From an uncultured Ruminococcus sp. (GTDB lineage Bacteria > Bacillota > Clostridia > Oscillospirales > Acutalibacteraceae), in the NCBI GenBank assembly GCA_900543095.1, contig UQQD01000005.1, positions 1-64,000 on the forward strand: a stretch of 64,000 bases of DNA, read 5' to 3'. A program made the position numbers and the translations under genes. Of this stretch, positions 26,161 through 35,399 are shown piece after piece (the first letter of the stretch is position 1; every line of letters begins with the position of its first letter). The notes under the pieces were generated by a model, which saw only the letters and a program-made list of their open reading frames with translations, searched no databases and was not told the DNA's origin.

Positions 26161-26904
26161 TTATCTATAGTGAATTATTGAAATTCTGATTCGGTGTTTT
26201 TTTGTTTCGCCTAAAACTCCGTTAATTATATATTTACCTTTTCCGCGAATCATAAAGCAGTCGCCGTCTGCAACATTCTGACTGATATTTTGTGCAGGTA
26301 TAAAGTTGAGACTTACGCAGTCTGACAAAATCAAATTTTTAGTTTTTTCCCGTGAAAGTCCCGTTACAGCGGCAACAACATTATCAAGTCTGAGCGAAGA
26401 TACGGTATGGACGGATTCTTCAAATCCTCTTTCCTTTGGCAGAAAAGCAAGATTTGCCGAACTGATTTTCACTCCCGTATTACCTATTTTTGAAATCTGT
26501 GAAATTATATAATCTTTGATCTCGGTTTTGACAAACACAACACATTTGCCGTCCTCGACAAGTATATCACCGACGGTTTCACGTTCGATTCCAAGCGACA
26601 TCAAAGCGCCCAAAAAATCTCTGTGACTGAGTTTGTCGCATTTTCTGTAGTTGAATTGCAAAGCTGACACGGGAAACTCGGCAGGTTTATCGTAAAACAA
26701 TCCGAGAACCTTGCGTTCGCTGTTTTCATAGCCGCCGTAAAACGAAAAATCGTCAAAGCAAATACTTTTAAGATACTCGGCAGCAAGCGCCTGTTTTCTT
26801 TCACTGAGGAATGAAAAGAAATATGCCTTTTGCCATTTCAGGCACAATGATACTGCATCATCAAGCTTTGAGTAAAACAGCTTGTCCTTATCAGAAATAT
26901 ACAC
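26161..26904 (-). CDS. ylmH: YlmH-family RNA-binding protein
   Basis: This 247-residue protein matches YlmH, with a C-terminal S4 RNA-binding domain (about 175-235: SLRLDNVVAAVTGLSREKTK ... RGKGKYIINGV). Family members bind ribosomes, and YlmH has been linked to rescue of stalled 50S-peptidyl-tRNA complexes. It is cytoplasmic. The start is GTG at 26904, overlapping sepF by 14 bp, with only a weak site, so expression probably depends on coupling to sepF. It sits in the division cluster between sepF and divIVA. Confidence 0.88.
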   Translation of the reverse strand: MYISDKDKLFYSKLDDAVSLCLKWQKAYFFSFLSERKQALAAEYLKSICFDDFSFYGGYENSERKVLGLFYDKPAEFPVSALQFNYRKCDKLSHRDFLGALMSLGIERETVGDILVEDGKCVVFVKTEIKDYIISQISKIGNTGVKISSANLAFLPKERGFEESVHTVSSLRLDNVVAAVTGLSREKTKNLILSDCVSLNFIPAQNISQNVADGDCFMIRGKGKYIINGVLGETKKHRIRISIIHYR

Positions 26905-27358
26905 CGCTGTTTTCTAACTCATCAAGTAAATCATCACCTGTAAGATCAACATTGCTGGGAATTATTATGTAGGTATTTGTGGCAACTCTTTTGATTTTGC
27001 CGTTGTTAGCATATGCAACGCCGCTGAGGAAATCAAGTATTCTTCTTGCCATATCTTTGTTTGTATCTTCAAGATTAAGCACAACGGTATTTGTCTTCAT
27101 AAGCTCGTCGGCGATGGTTCTTGTTTCTTCGCCGAAACGCTCAGGCTTAAAGATACCAACCTGGAGTTTTGCTGTGGCGTTGATATTTACAACCTTGTTT
27201 CTCGAACCGATATTAGATGCCTTTTCTCTTTCTCTGTCACGGGGATCCGGTTCATCGTAGTCGTCTTCACCTTCGTCTGCATATCCGTATTCATCATACT
27301 CGTACTCATCATCCGGAGCGTCCCACATACGTTTAAACTTATCAACGATTCCTGCCAT
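26891..27358 (-). CDS. sepF: Cell division protein SepF
   Basis: SepF anchors FtsZ to the membrane and organises the septum in Gram-positive bacteria. The 155-residue protein has the N-terminal amphipathic helix (MAGIVDKFKRMW), an acidic linker (about 12-45) and the C-terminal SepF fold (DVxGVAYANNGKIKRV-like region at about 110-140). I take the ATG at 27358, preceded by AGGAGG; a longer frame from 27400 would extend into ylmE without support. It follows ylmE and precedes ylmH. Confidence 0.92.
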   Translation of the reverse strand: MAGIVDKFKRMWDAPDDEYEYDEYGYADEGEDDYDEPDPRDREREKASNIGSRNKVVNINATAKLQVGIFKPERFGEETRTIADELMKTNTVVLNLEDTNKDMARRILDFLSGVAYANNGKIKRVATNTYIIIPSNVDLTGDDLLDELENSGVYF

Positions 27359-27377
27359 AATATATTTCCTCCTAAAA

Positions 27378-28091
27378 TTATGTGTAATTTCTTGCACCAA
27401 ACAGTGCCGAGCCTACTCTAACCATATTTGCGCCTTCCAATATTGCTTCATAATAATCGGCAGACATACCCATTGAAAGAATAGTCATATTTATATTATC
27501 TAATTTTTTTTGCGATATGTCAATAAATAAGTTGTGCATTTTATGAAAATAATTTGAAATTTTATGTCTATTATCACAAATTGGGGGTATTGTCATAAGA
27601 CCTTTTACCGAAATTCCTTTAATTTGTGCGATTTGCATCAGCAATTCTTCAAGGTTTTCTTCAAAAACACCCGATTTGTTTTCTTCACGACCAATGTTTA
27701 CTTCAACAAGAATATCAGTCGTCTTATTGTGTTTAAGTGATTGATTTGCAATTTCTTTTGCCAATTTTAATGAATCGACAGACTGAATAATATCAACCTT
27801 GTCAACTATCTGACGAACCTTATTTGTCTGCAAGTGACCGATAAATTGAAGAGAACATTTCTCAAGGTCATAAGCCTCATATTTTGAAAGCAATTCCTGA
27901 ACCTTGTTTTCTCCGATATGATCAAGTCCGAGCGATATAGCATAATTGATGATTTCAGGCTCAACCGTCTTTGTAGCGGCAAGAAACGTAATATCTTCCC
28001 TGTTTTTTCCAACCTTTTGGGCTGCCTCTGCAATTCGTTCATTGATTAGTTTGTAGTTGTACTCAACATCATTTAATGACCTTTCCGTCAT
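27378..28091 (-). CDS. ylmE: PLP-homeostasis protein YlmE/YggS
   Basis: This 237-residue member of the YggS/PROSC family binds pyridoxal phosphate without known catalysis and keeps PLP balanced. The PLP lysine is K41 (LAATKTV). HIGENKVQE, FIGHLQTNK, SVDSLKLA and SMGMSADYE are the usual family blocks. The ATG overlaps the preceding gene by 23 bp, and AAGGAG lies 9 bases before it. It opens the ylmE-sepF-ylmH-divIVA cluster. Confidence 0.93.
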   Translation of the reverse strand: MTERSLNDVEYNYKLINERIAEAAQKVGKNREDITFLAATKTVEPEIINYAISLGLDHIGENKVQELLSKYEAYDLEKCSLQFIGHLQTNKVRQIVDKVDIIQSVDSLKLAKEIANQSLKHNKTTDILVEVNIGREENKSGVFEENLEELLMQIAQIKGISVKGLMTIPPICDNRHKISNYFHKMHNLFIDISQKKLDNINMTILSMGMSADYYEAILEGANMVRVGSALFGARNYT

Positions 28092-29352
28092 ACAAATCGT
28101 CTCCTTTTACTATTACCTTGTCGTACATTGACACTGTTTCTCCGTTAAACAAAACTCCGTCTGCCGGAGAAGTATCGCATATTACATAATCGTTATCGGA
28201 ATGAATGATCGAGATTTGTTTGAACTGGACTTCACTTCCGTATAATACATAAACGCCCTGAACTTTCTTTTGTTCTTTATGCGCCACATCGTTATCATCG
28301 TAGGTTACTTTTGTTACATAATCGTCGTGAATAGCCCGGCGGCTTATTCTCAGTCCGGTATAGGTCCCCAGCCCGATTTCCACAGGTTCATTTCTTGCTT
28401 CAATAATACTGTGGTCCATATAGTCACAGCTGAGCAGTACAAGAGCATTTGAATCCTGTGACGCACGGTGAACTTTATAAATCGAGGCGGGCATAGATTC
28501 GTTTGACGCATTTGAAAACAGAACAGAAACATTGCCGTTCCAGGTAGAAAGATTCATGGCTTCATCTTCATTGACTTCGCAGGCAATATACCATTTTTTA
28601 TTTGTAATTACCTTTCCTGCGATATTTGAAGAGACATCTGACTTTTTAATGCTTTTAAGGTCATCAAGCGTCATATCCGCTATATTTGAAAAATTAACCG
28701 CATTTTCGTATCCGTCACAAAACTCGGTAAAATATCCCGCCTTATCGGTTTTAACAGTCCCTATACTCTGACTTGATGAGCTTTTCAACTCGTCAAGCTG
28801 TGATTGAAGCTGAGCGATCTCCGAATCAAAGTTTGAAATTTTGCCTGTGCAAAGCATTCTTTGATTGATCGAATACAGAAGATCGTCTGCATCGGATTTT
28901 ACTGAACCGATTTCGGAGTTGTTTACATCATCGATATATGTGATAAGGTTATTTTCAATATTATTATTTATAACGTCTATTCCCAAAGCTCCGTTAGAGT
29001 TTGAAAGCTGTAAATTTTTAAGGTTGTCAATCTTGCTTTGCAGCTGGGCTGCAGTTGTTTGGGCAACCGCATCGCTTTCGGTAGAAAACACCTTTGCAAT
29101 CTCACCGCCTGCTCTTACATCATCACCGTCATCACAGGAATATGACAATACACCAGAAGTATTATTTTCGATTATACTTTCATCTCTTATGATAAAGCCG
29201 TTAGTGTTAATCTTATCGGTAACGGTAGTGAGTACGGCATTTTCGGTAGGATACATATCAAAGTTTGCGCTTAAAAGCAAATACACAACATATATTACCG
29301 CAAGTAACGTAAGCGCAAAAACAAGTATTCTTTTAAACAACAATTTATCCAT
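28069..29352 (-). CDS. HlyD-like membrane-anchored adaptor protein
   Basis: This 427-residue protein has one N-terminal membrane segment (about 8-28) and an extracytoplasmic body resembling HlyD/biotin-lipoyl adaptors: a barrel strand region with NTSGVLSYSCDDGDDVRAGGEI, then Gln/Ser-rich helices (about 105-195), then a second barrel half. Such proteins usually link an exporter to the cell envelope, but no ABC transporter gene is adjacent. It lies between miaA and ylmE in what is otherwise the division cluster, an arrangement I know from other Clostridia. The function is unknown; a role in envelope or division is only a guess from position. AAAGGAT precedes the ATG. Confidence 0.75.
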   Translation of the reverse strand: MDKLLFKRILVFALTLLAVIYVVYLLLSANFDMYPTENAVLTTVTDKINTNGFIIRDESIIENNTSGVLSYSCDDGDDVRAGGEIAKVFSTESDAVAQTTAAQLQSKIDNLKNLQLSNSNGALGIDVINNNIENNLITYIDDVNNSEIGSVKSDADDLLYSINQRMLCTGKISNFDSEIAQLQSQLDELKSSSSQSIGTVKTDKAGYFTEFCDGYENAVNFSNIADMTLDDLKSIKKSDVSSNIAGKVITNKKWYIACEVNEDEAMNLSTWNGNVSVLFSNASNESMPASIYKVHRASQDSNALVLLSCDYMDHSIIEARNEPVEIGLGTYTGLRISRRAIHDDYVTKVTYDDNDVAHKEQKKVQGVYVLYGSEVQFKQISIIHSDNDYVICDTSPADGVLFNGETVSMYDKVIVKGDDLYDGKVIK

Positions 29353-29356
29353 AAAA

Positions 29357-30295
29357 CTATCCTTTGTTTATTATTTCTGCCGCTGTATTAAAAAGCTCGT
29401 CAAATGACGAAAATTCATCAACATACAGCCAGTCAATATCTTTATCGCGCTTAAACCACGTTATCTGACGTTTTGCATATCGGCGGGTTTCACGCTTTAA
29501 GCTTTCAACACATTCTGCAAGGGACGCCTGACCGTTTATATACGGTAAAAGCTCCTTGTAGCCGATCGCCTTTACGGAGGTTTGGCTTAGCTCGGACGAT
29601 AAAATGCTGTTTGCTTCGTCGAGCAAACCGTTTTGCATCATCAGATCAACACGGTCATTTATCCTGTTATAGAGATTTTCACGATTTTTATAATTAAGCC
29701 CGATTTTTATGGCTTTGAACGGCGATTCTTCAAGCTTGGAGTTTTCTATTTGTTCCGAAATAGCAGTTCCGGTTGTTTTGTAAAATTCAATAGCCCTGAT
29801 TATACGCTTTGGATTGCGTTCAGGGCGAAGTCTGTCGGCCGATTTTTTATCAAATTCACTTAATATTTCAATCAGCTTGTCGACGCCTTCGTTTTGATAT
29901 ATTATGTTTAATTCATCACATATTTTTTGATTTTTCACTTCTTCGTTAAACTTAATATTGTTTAAGAGCGAATCAACATACAGCCCCGTGCCTCCTGCAA
30001 TTACAGGCAACTTGCCGCGACTGTATATATCATTAATACACTTCTTTGCGTCATCGACAAACATAGCTACGGAATAAGTTTTGTCGGGCGGCAAAAAATC
30101 CATCAGATGGTGCCTTATCCCCTGCATTTCATCATTTGTAGGCTTTGCGGTTGCTATTTGCATATCTTTATATATCTGCATCGAATCTGCCGATATAACT
30201 TCACCGTTAAAGCGCTTTGCAATTTCAACGGCAAGCCTTGTTTTGCCCGAAGCGGTCGGTCCGACAACGGAAATGACTTTAATTTTGTTATCCAA
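29357..30295 (-). CDS. miaA: tRNA dimethylallyltransferase
   Basis: MiaA transfers a dimethylallyl group to A37 of tRNAs reading U-starting codons. MiaB, encoded further upstream in the same operon, then methylthiolates that base. It has the P-loop GPTASGKT, DSMQIY and GGTGLYVDSL. I favour the TTG at 30295 with AGGGTG before it, giving 312 residues and an N-terminus right before KVISVVGP. A longer frame begins at a GTG (30331) inside mutL without a good binding site. Confidence 0.93.
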   Translation of the reverse strand: MDNKIKVISVVGPTASGKTRLAVEIAKRFNGEVISADSMQIYKDMQIATAKPTNDEMQGIRHHLMDFLPPDKTYSVAMFVDDAKKCINDIYSRGKLPVIAGGTGLYVDSLLNNIKFNEEVKNQKICDELNIIYQNEGVDKLIEILSEFDKKSADRLRPERNPKRIIRAIEFYKTTGTAISEQIENSKLEESPFKAIKIGLNYKNRENLYNRINDRVDLMMQNGLLDEANSILSSELSQTSVKAIGYKELLPYINGQASLAECVESLKRETRRYAKRQITWFKRDKDIDWLYVDEFSSFDELFNTAAEIINKG

Positions 30296-30299
30296 AAAA

Positions 30300-32327
30300 T
30301 CACACCCTGCCAAACTGTTTTTCAATTTCACTTCTGGTCATTACAAAGCATACGGGTCTGCCGTGCGGACAATATTTGATGCTCGGATCGTCCTCAAGCC
30401 TTTTGATAATATCAATAAGCTCCTGATGTGAGCTTTTGTCACCCGCCTTAATTGCGGTGCGGCAGGCTACGTTATGGTAAAACCAGTCCATTTTTTCCGT
30501 GAAAATATCGTTTTTACCCTGAGCTATGTAATCCGACATTTCAGCAATGGTATCGCTGATTTCGGACGCTTCGAGATACTCGGGAGCACTGCGAACGATT
30601 ACCGTGCTGTTTCCGAAATCTTCAACATCAAAAGCGCAGTTTTTAAACATATCAAGGTTATTTATCGCGGCGTCATATTCGGCTTTGCCGAGTGTAACCG
30701 TAACAGGCTGTAAAAGCATCTGAGAAAACGAAGCGGCTTTTTCGGCTTTTAATTTCTCATATATCATACGTTCGTGCGCTGCGTGTTTGTCTATGAACAG
30801 AACCTCGTCCTTGTTTTTCTGGGCAATAATATATGTGCCGAAAACCTCGCCTATGTACTTTATTACGTTGTTATCCTTTTCAATCAACCTAATTTCATCC
30901 GTCTGAGAGTCAGCTACGACTTCAGTGTCAGCGGATTTATCGTTCAGAGAATGATCTGCGGTTTTGGCTTCGTCGAAATTATTATTTATGGTCTTATCAT
31001 CCAACGGGGGAACAAAAGACGATTCCTTAAAAACATTCTGTGTGTTTTGTGTGTTAAAACGCTTTTCGGCTTCGGCTTGCTTTGAATAAAGTGAAAAGGG
31101 ATCGGAGCTGTCGGAAAAAGACAAATTATCTATGTTGATTTTTTCAATCTTTTGCTCTGACGGCGTAAACTCTACAGAATCAAAAGGATTGAATTCATCT
31201 GTTGCTATATCGGTTTTTTTATCAGGCACTTTAGAAATATTGCTGCGGTTAATAACAGCGTCTGCATTTTCAAAGCGATTGAATTTTTTGATGTCGTTAA
31301 AAGCGGTGTTGTTTTTAAAAACAGCTTTTTTTCTGTCGTCAAACTGCATAAGCGACGACTTTACGGCGTGATAAACAGCGTCAAAAACTGGACGTTCATT
31401 TATAAAACGCACTTCAATTTTTGCAGGATGTACGTTAACGTCAATCATCTCATACGGCAATTCTATATTAAGAACACAGGACGGAAATTTTCCGACCATT
31501 ATAGAGCCTTTGAATGCTTCTTCAACTGCCGCCATTGCCGTCCTTGTTTTGACATAACGACCGTTTATAAAGAAATTCTGCATATTTCTGTTTGGACGTG
31601 AATAAACAGGCTTCGATATATAGCCGTTTATTTTTATTGCATCAAGCTGATATTCAACAGGTATAAGTCCGTTTGCAAATTCTCTGCCAAACACGGAATA
31701 TATCGCTGACATAAGCTTTCCGTCGCCGTAGGTTTTGAGTACCTGCTTGCCGTCGCGGATATATGTAAATGCAATTTCGGGGTGAGAAAGCGCAGTTTTG
31801 TCAATTATGTTTGATACTGCGTTACCCTCAGAAACATCTTTTTTAAGGAATTTTGCCCTTGCAGGAATATTGTAAAACAAATCTCTTATTACAAAGGTAG
31901 TGCCTGTCGGGCAGCCTGCATCGTCAAAGCTGACTTCTTCCCCGCCTTCGATTATGTATGAGGTACCGATATTTTCGTTTATATTCCTTGTAATAAGCTG
32001 TAGGCGTGATACTGCACAGATTGACGCAAGGGCTTCGCCTCTGAATCCGAGAGTAGCTATACTTTCAAGATCGTTTTCAGATTTCACCTTGCTTGTTGCG
32101 TGCCTTAGGAAGGCAACCTTTATGTCGTCCTTTGCAATTCCGCATCCGTCGTCGGCAACACGCATAAAGGTAGTTCCGCCGTTTTTTATCTCTACGGTAA
32201 TGTTCTTTGCCCCTGCGTCTATTGAATTTTCAACCAGCTCTTTTATTACCGACGCAGGTCTTTCAACAACTTCTCCTGCCGCAATAAGCTCTGCAACGTG
32301 TTTGTCAAGGACATTGATTACTCCCAT
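30300..32327 (-). CDS. mutL: DNA mismatch repair protein MutL
   Basis: MutL couples MutS mismatch recognition to strand incision. It has 675 residues. The N-terminal GHKL ATPase has ELVENSIDAGA, DDGCGI and GFRGEAL. A long, poorly conserved acidic linker spans about 340-470. The C-terminal domain has the endonuclease metal motif DKHAAHERMIYE (from D513) and CPHGRP near the end. The motif indicates a nicking MutL, as expected in bacteria without MutH. It follows mutS. Confidence 0.95.
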   Translation of the reverse strand: MGVINVLDKHVAELIAAGEVVERPASVIKELVENSIDAGAKNITVEIKNGGTTFMRVADDGCGIAKDDIKVAFLRHATSKVKSENDLESIATLGFRGEALASICAVSRLQLITRNINENIGTSYIIEGGEEVSFDDAGCPTGTTFVIRDLFYNIPARAKFLKKDVSEGNAVSNIIDKTALSHPEIAFTYIRDGKQVLKTYGDGKLMSAIYSVFGREFANGLIPVEYQLDAIKINGYISKPVYSRPNRNMQNFFINGRYVKTRTAMAAVEEAFKGSIMVGKFPSCVLNIELPYEMIDVNVHPAKIEVRFINERPVFDAVYHAVKSSLMQFDDRKKAVFKNNTAFNDIKKFNRFENADAVINRSNISKVPDKKTDIATDEFNPFDSVEFTPSEQKIEKINIDNLSFSDSSDPFSLYSKQAEAEKRFNTQNTQNVFKESSFVPPLDDKTINNNFDEAKTADHSLNDKSADTEVVADSQTDEIRLIEKDNNVIKYIGEVFGTYIIAQKNKDEVLFIDKHAAHERMIYEKLKAEKAASFSQMLLQPVTVTLGKAEYDAAINNLDMFKNCAFDVEDFGNSTVIVRSAPEYLEASEISDTIAEMSDYIAQGKNDIFTEKMDWFYHNVACRTAIKAGDKSSHQELIDIIKRLEDDPSIKYCPHGRPVCFVMTRSEIEKQFGRV

Positions 32328-32354
32328 TGTGTCACCGCCTTTCTGTCGTTATGT

Positions 32355-34946
32355 TTATATCATATTCTTTAATTCATACAATAAATTCATTGCCTCAATC
32401 GGCGTAAGAGTATTGACATCCACCGAGTTTAATTTATCAATCAACGGTGTTTGTGCGCTGAACATCAGGTTAAGCTGAGCGCCGTCGTCGTTATTGTGCT
32501 TTGGATCTGTCTGTATCTCGGATTTTCCGCTTTCAAGCTCAGCGAGTATCTCTTTTGCTCTGCTTATTATAGACTGAGGAACCCCTGCAAGCTTTGCAAC
32601 TTCAATACCGTAGCTGTCGTCGGCGCCGCCGGGAACAATTCTGCGTAAAAACGTGATGTCGTCGCCGCGCTTTTTTACGGCTATGCTGTAATTTTTAACG
32701 CCGTCAAGCAGGTTTTCCATAACGGTAAGCTCGTGGTAATGAGTTGCAAAAAGCGTTTTGGCACCGAGTTTTTTCTTATCGGCACAAAACTCAAGAACTG
32801 CTCTTGCAATACTCATACCGTCAAAGGTTGAAGTTCCTCTGCCGATTTCATCAAGTATCAAAAGGCTTTTTGGCGTTGCGGTTTTTACTATATTTGCAAC
32901 TTCATTCATCTCAACCATAAATGTTGATTGACCCGAAGCAAGATCATCGGACGCACCGACACGGGTAAAAATACTGTCAACTATACCAATTTCAGCCGAT
33001 GAAGCAGGCACAAAGCTGCCCATTTGGGCAAGCAGAACTATAAGGGCAATTTGCCGCATATAGGTTGATTTTCCCGCCATATTAGGGCCTGTTATTATTG
33101 CAACTCTGTCAGATTTACTGTCAAGATATACGTCGTTAGGAACAAACGGAGTGTCCTTTAGCAGTGCTTCTACCACAGGGTGACGTGAGTCCTTTATATT
33201 TATAGCCGTTGACTGATTTACAAACGGACGTACATATCGGTTGTCGGACGCAACATTTGCAAGTGAAGTGATTACATCAAGAGTTGCTATTGCCTTTGAT
33301 GTATTCTGGATACGTTCAAGGTTATCGGCAATCTTGGTTCTTATTGCTTCAAAAATAGAATACTCCATTGCAACGGCTCTGTCTTTTGCGCCGAGTATTC
33401 TTGATTCAACATCTTTTAAATCCTGAGTTATGTAGCGTTCGCAGTTAGTAAGCGTTTGTTTGCGGATATAAGTTTCGGGGACTTGTGATTTATAGGAATT
33501 TGTAACTTCGATATAGTAACCGAAAACTCTGTTATAACCTACTTTCAGCTTAGGAATACCTGTTTTTTCACGCTGTTCGGCTTCAATTTGAGCAAGAATT
33601 CCTTTGGAGTTGTTCATATCATTTGTAACCGAATCAAGTTCAGCGTTATAGCCTTTTCGTATCATTCCGCCCTCGCGAACGGTAAAGGGCGGATCGTCTA
33701 CTATTGAGTTATCAATCAGAGAATGAATGTCTTCAAGCTTGTCTGTGTTTTTATATATGTACTTTAAATAAGCCGCATTACAGTCGGATATGAGTTTGGA
33801 AATCTTCGGTAAGGTCTGAATTGCCGAGCAAAGCGAACGTAAATCTCTTGCATTTGCCGAGCCGTAGACTATTTTTGTCATAAGTCTTTCAATATCAAAT
33901 ATGCCCGTTATCTCCTCGGTTATTTCAAGTCTTAGCACATTATCGTTGACAAGCTCTTCAACAGCGCTTTGACGGTTATTAATCGAAGTTATATTCATAA
34001 GCGGATGTTCAAGCCAAGAACGGATAAGACGCTTGCCCATTGCGGTTTTTGTCTTGTCGATAACCCAGAGCAGCGAACCTCTTTTTTCTTTGGTAAGCAT
34101 AGTCTGAGTAAGTTCGAGATTCCGCTGAGTGTTAAAATCAAGACGCATATATTGATTTTCATTGAAAAGTTCAATGTGACTTATTCGCTCAAGTCCGCTT
34201 TTCTGCGTAGCTTTAAGGTAATTAATCAATGCCCCTATTGCCGATATAAGAGAAGTTTTATCAGCTACGTTTTCAGCTTCTTCATTAAACTGCTCTTTTA
34301 CGGTTACAAGGCAGGAATTGTAATCGAATTTTTCATCTTCAAGCATTTCCACACCTGCGGAAAGCTTGTTCTTGATAAACGACGGCAAATCTTTGATTTT
34401 TACGACATCGCCGCCGATAAGTATTTCACGGGGATTATAACTTGAAAGCTGGCTTGTAAGAACATTATAAAAGCCCTTGCCCGATATTTCGGTTGCATAT
34501 AATTCTCCTGTGGAAATATCGCAAAAGCATATGCCGAGCTTTTTTTCTTTTGAGAATATACAGCAAATGTAGTTATTTTTACCCTCGTCAAGCATACTTT
34601 GTTCAAGGACGGTTCCGGGAGTGATAACACGGATAATGTCACGTTTTACCAATCCTTTTGCCGTGGCCGGATCTTCGGTCTGTTCACAAATTGCAACCTT
34701 ATATCCTTTTGCAACAAGGCGTGCTATATACCCCTCACAGCTGTGAAACGGCACTCCGCACATCGGGGCACGCTCTTCCTGACCGCAGTCACGCCCGGTA
34801 AGAGTCAGCTCAAGCTCCTTTGAAGCGAGCTTTGCGTCATCGTAGAACATTTCGTAGAAATCTCCAAGACGGAAAAATAAAATGCTGTCTTTATTTTCTT
34901 CTTTAATTTTAAAATATTGCTTCATCATTGGAGATAACTCCGCCAT
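32355..34946 (-). CDS. mutS: DNA mismatch repair protein MutS
   Basis: MutS binds mismatches and small loops. It has 863 residues. The N-terminal mismatch-binding domain contains FFRLGDFYEMF, whose Phe and Glu are the mismatch-reading F-x-E. Connector, core and clamp regions follow. The ATPase has Walker A GPNMAGKST (620-628), the TRVGASDDL loop and Walker B LLILDEIGRG. The C-terminal HTH and tail are present. GGGGGTGAG precedes the ATG. The gene precedes mutL. Confidence 0.96.
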   Translation of the reverse strand: MAELSPMMKQYFKIKEENKDSILFFRLGDFYEMFYDDAKLASKELELTLTGRDCGQEERAPMCGVPFHSCEGYIARLVAKGYKVAICEQTEDPATAKGLVKRDIIRVITPGTVLEQSMLDEGKNNYICCIFSKEKKLGICFCDISTGELYATEISGKGFYNVLTSQLSSYNPREILIGGDVVKIKDLPSFIKNKLSAGVEMLEDEKFDYNSCLVTVKEQFNEEAENVADKTSLISAIGALINYLKATQKSGLERISHIELFNENQYMRLDFNTQRNLELTQTMLTKEKRGSLLWVIDKTKTAMGKRLIRSWLEHPLMNITSINNRQSAVEELVNDNVLRLEITEEITGIFDIERLMTKIVYGSANARDLRSLCSAIQTLPKISKLISDCNAAYLKYIYKNTDKLEDIHSLIDNSIVDDPPFTVREGGMIRKGYNAELDSVTNDMNNSKGILAQIEAEQREKTGIPKLKVGYNRVFGYYIEVTNSYKSQVPETYIRKQTLTNCERYITQDLKDVESRILGAKDRAVAMEYSIFEAIRTKIADNLERIQNTSKAIATLDVITSLANVASDNRYVRPFVNQSTAINIKDSRHPVVEALLKDTPFVPNDVYLDSKSDRVAIITGPNMAGKSTYMRQIALIVLLAQMGSFVPASSAEIGIVDSIFTRVGASDDLASGQSTFMVEMNEVANIVKTATPKSLLILDEIGRGTSTFDGMSIARAVLEFCADKKKLGAKTLFATHYHELTVMENLLDGVKNYSIAVKKRGDDITFLRRIVPGGADDSYGIEVAKLAGVPQSIISRAKEILAELESGKSEIQTDPKHNNDDGAQLNLMFSAQTPLIDKLNSVDVNTLTPIEAMNLLYELKNMI

Positions 34947-34976
34947 ATTCTCACCCCCTTACCTTAGTTTTAAAAA

Positions 34977-35384
34977 TCAGTAACAGCCGCCGCAGGTTTC
35001 ACAGCTTCCTGAACAAGCTGATTGTGAATAATCAGCTGTTTCGGGGTCAGCACCCTCAGACGATTGCTGAACTATTGCAAGCACACGGTTTGCGATTGCG
35101 TCAAAAGCGTCTTTTGCCTCGTTGTATGCAATCATATTTTCATTTGACATTATTTTTGAATACACTTCACGCATTTCTGTGTTAAGAGATGAAAGCTTGT
35201 CCTGGTCTCTTTCTTTTTTAGAGGCTTCATTGTTGATAGCCATTCTTTTTAAATTAAATTCACCGATAAGGCTTTGAAGCTCTGAATCGGCGTCGGCCTT
35301 GCTTTGAACTTCGTGAAGTTTAATGTAAGCTTCTTCCTGCTGAATTGCCTTTCCCAATTCTCTTGCCATTGTGATGATGTCCAT
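34977..35384 (-). CDS. YlbF/YmcA-family protein with a C-terminal cysteine cluster
   Basis: This 135-residue helical protein of the YlbF/YmcA family is encoded between miaB and mutS, as ymcA is in B. subtilis. In B. subtilis the related RicA, RicF and RicT form a complex that carries iron-sulfur clusters and supports RNase Y-dependent RNA maturation and development. Here the helical part (about 1-110) is followed by a tail CSGSCETCGGCY with four cysteines, which could hold metal. Assignment to RicA or RicF is not possible from sequence alone. GGAGG precedes the ATG. Confidence 0.8.
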   Translation of the reverse strand: MDIITMARELGKAIQQEEAYIKLHEVQSKADADSELQSLIGEFNLKRMAINNEASKKERDQDKLSSLNTEMREVYSKIMSNENMIAYNEAKDAFDAIANRVLAIVQQSSEGADPETADYSQSACSGSCETCGGCY

Positions 35385-35399
35385 AATTTTATACCTCCG

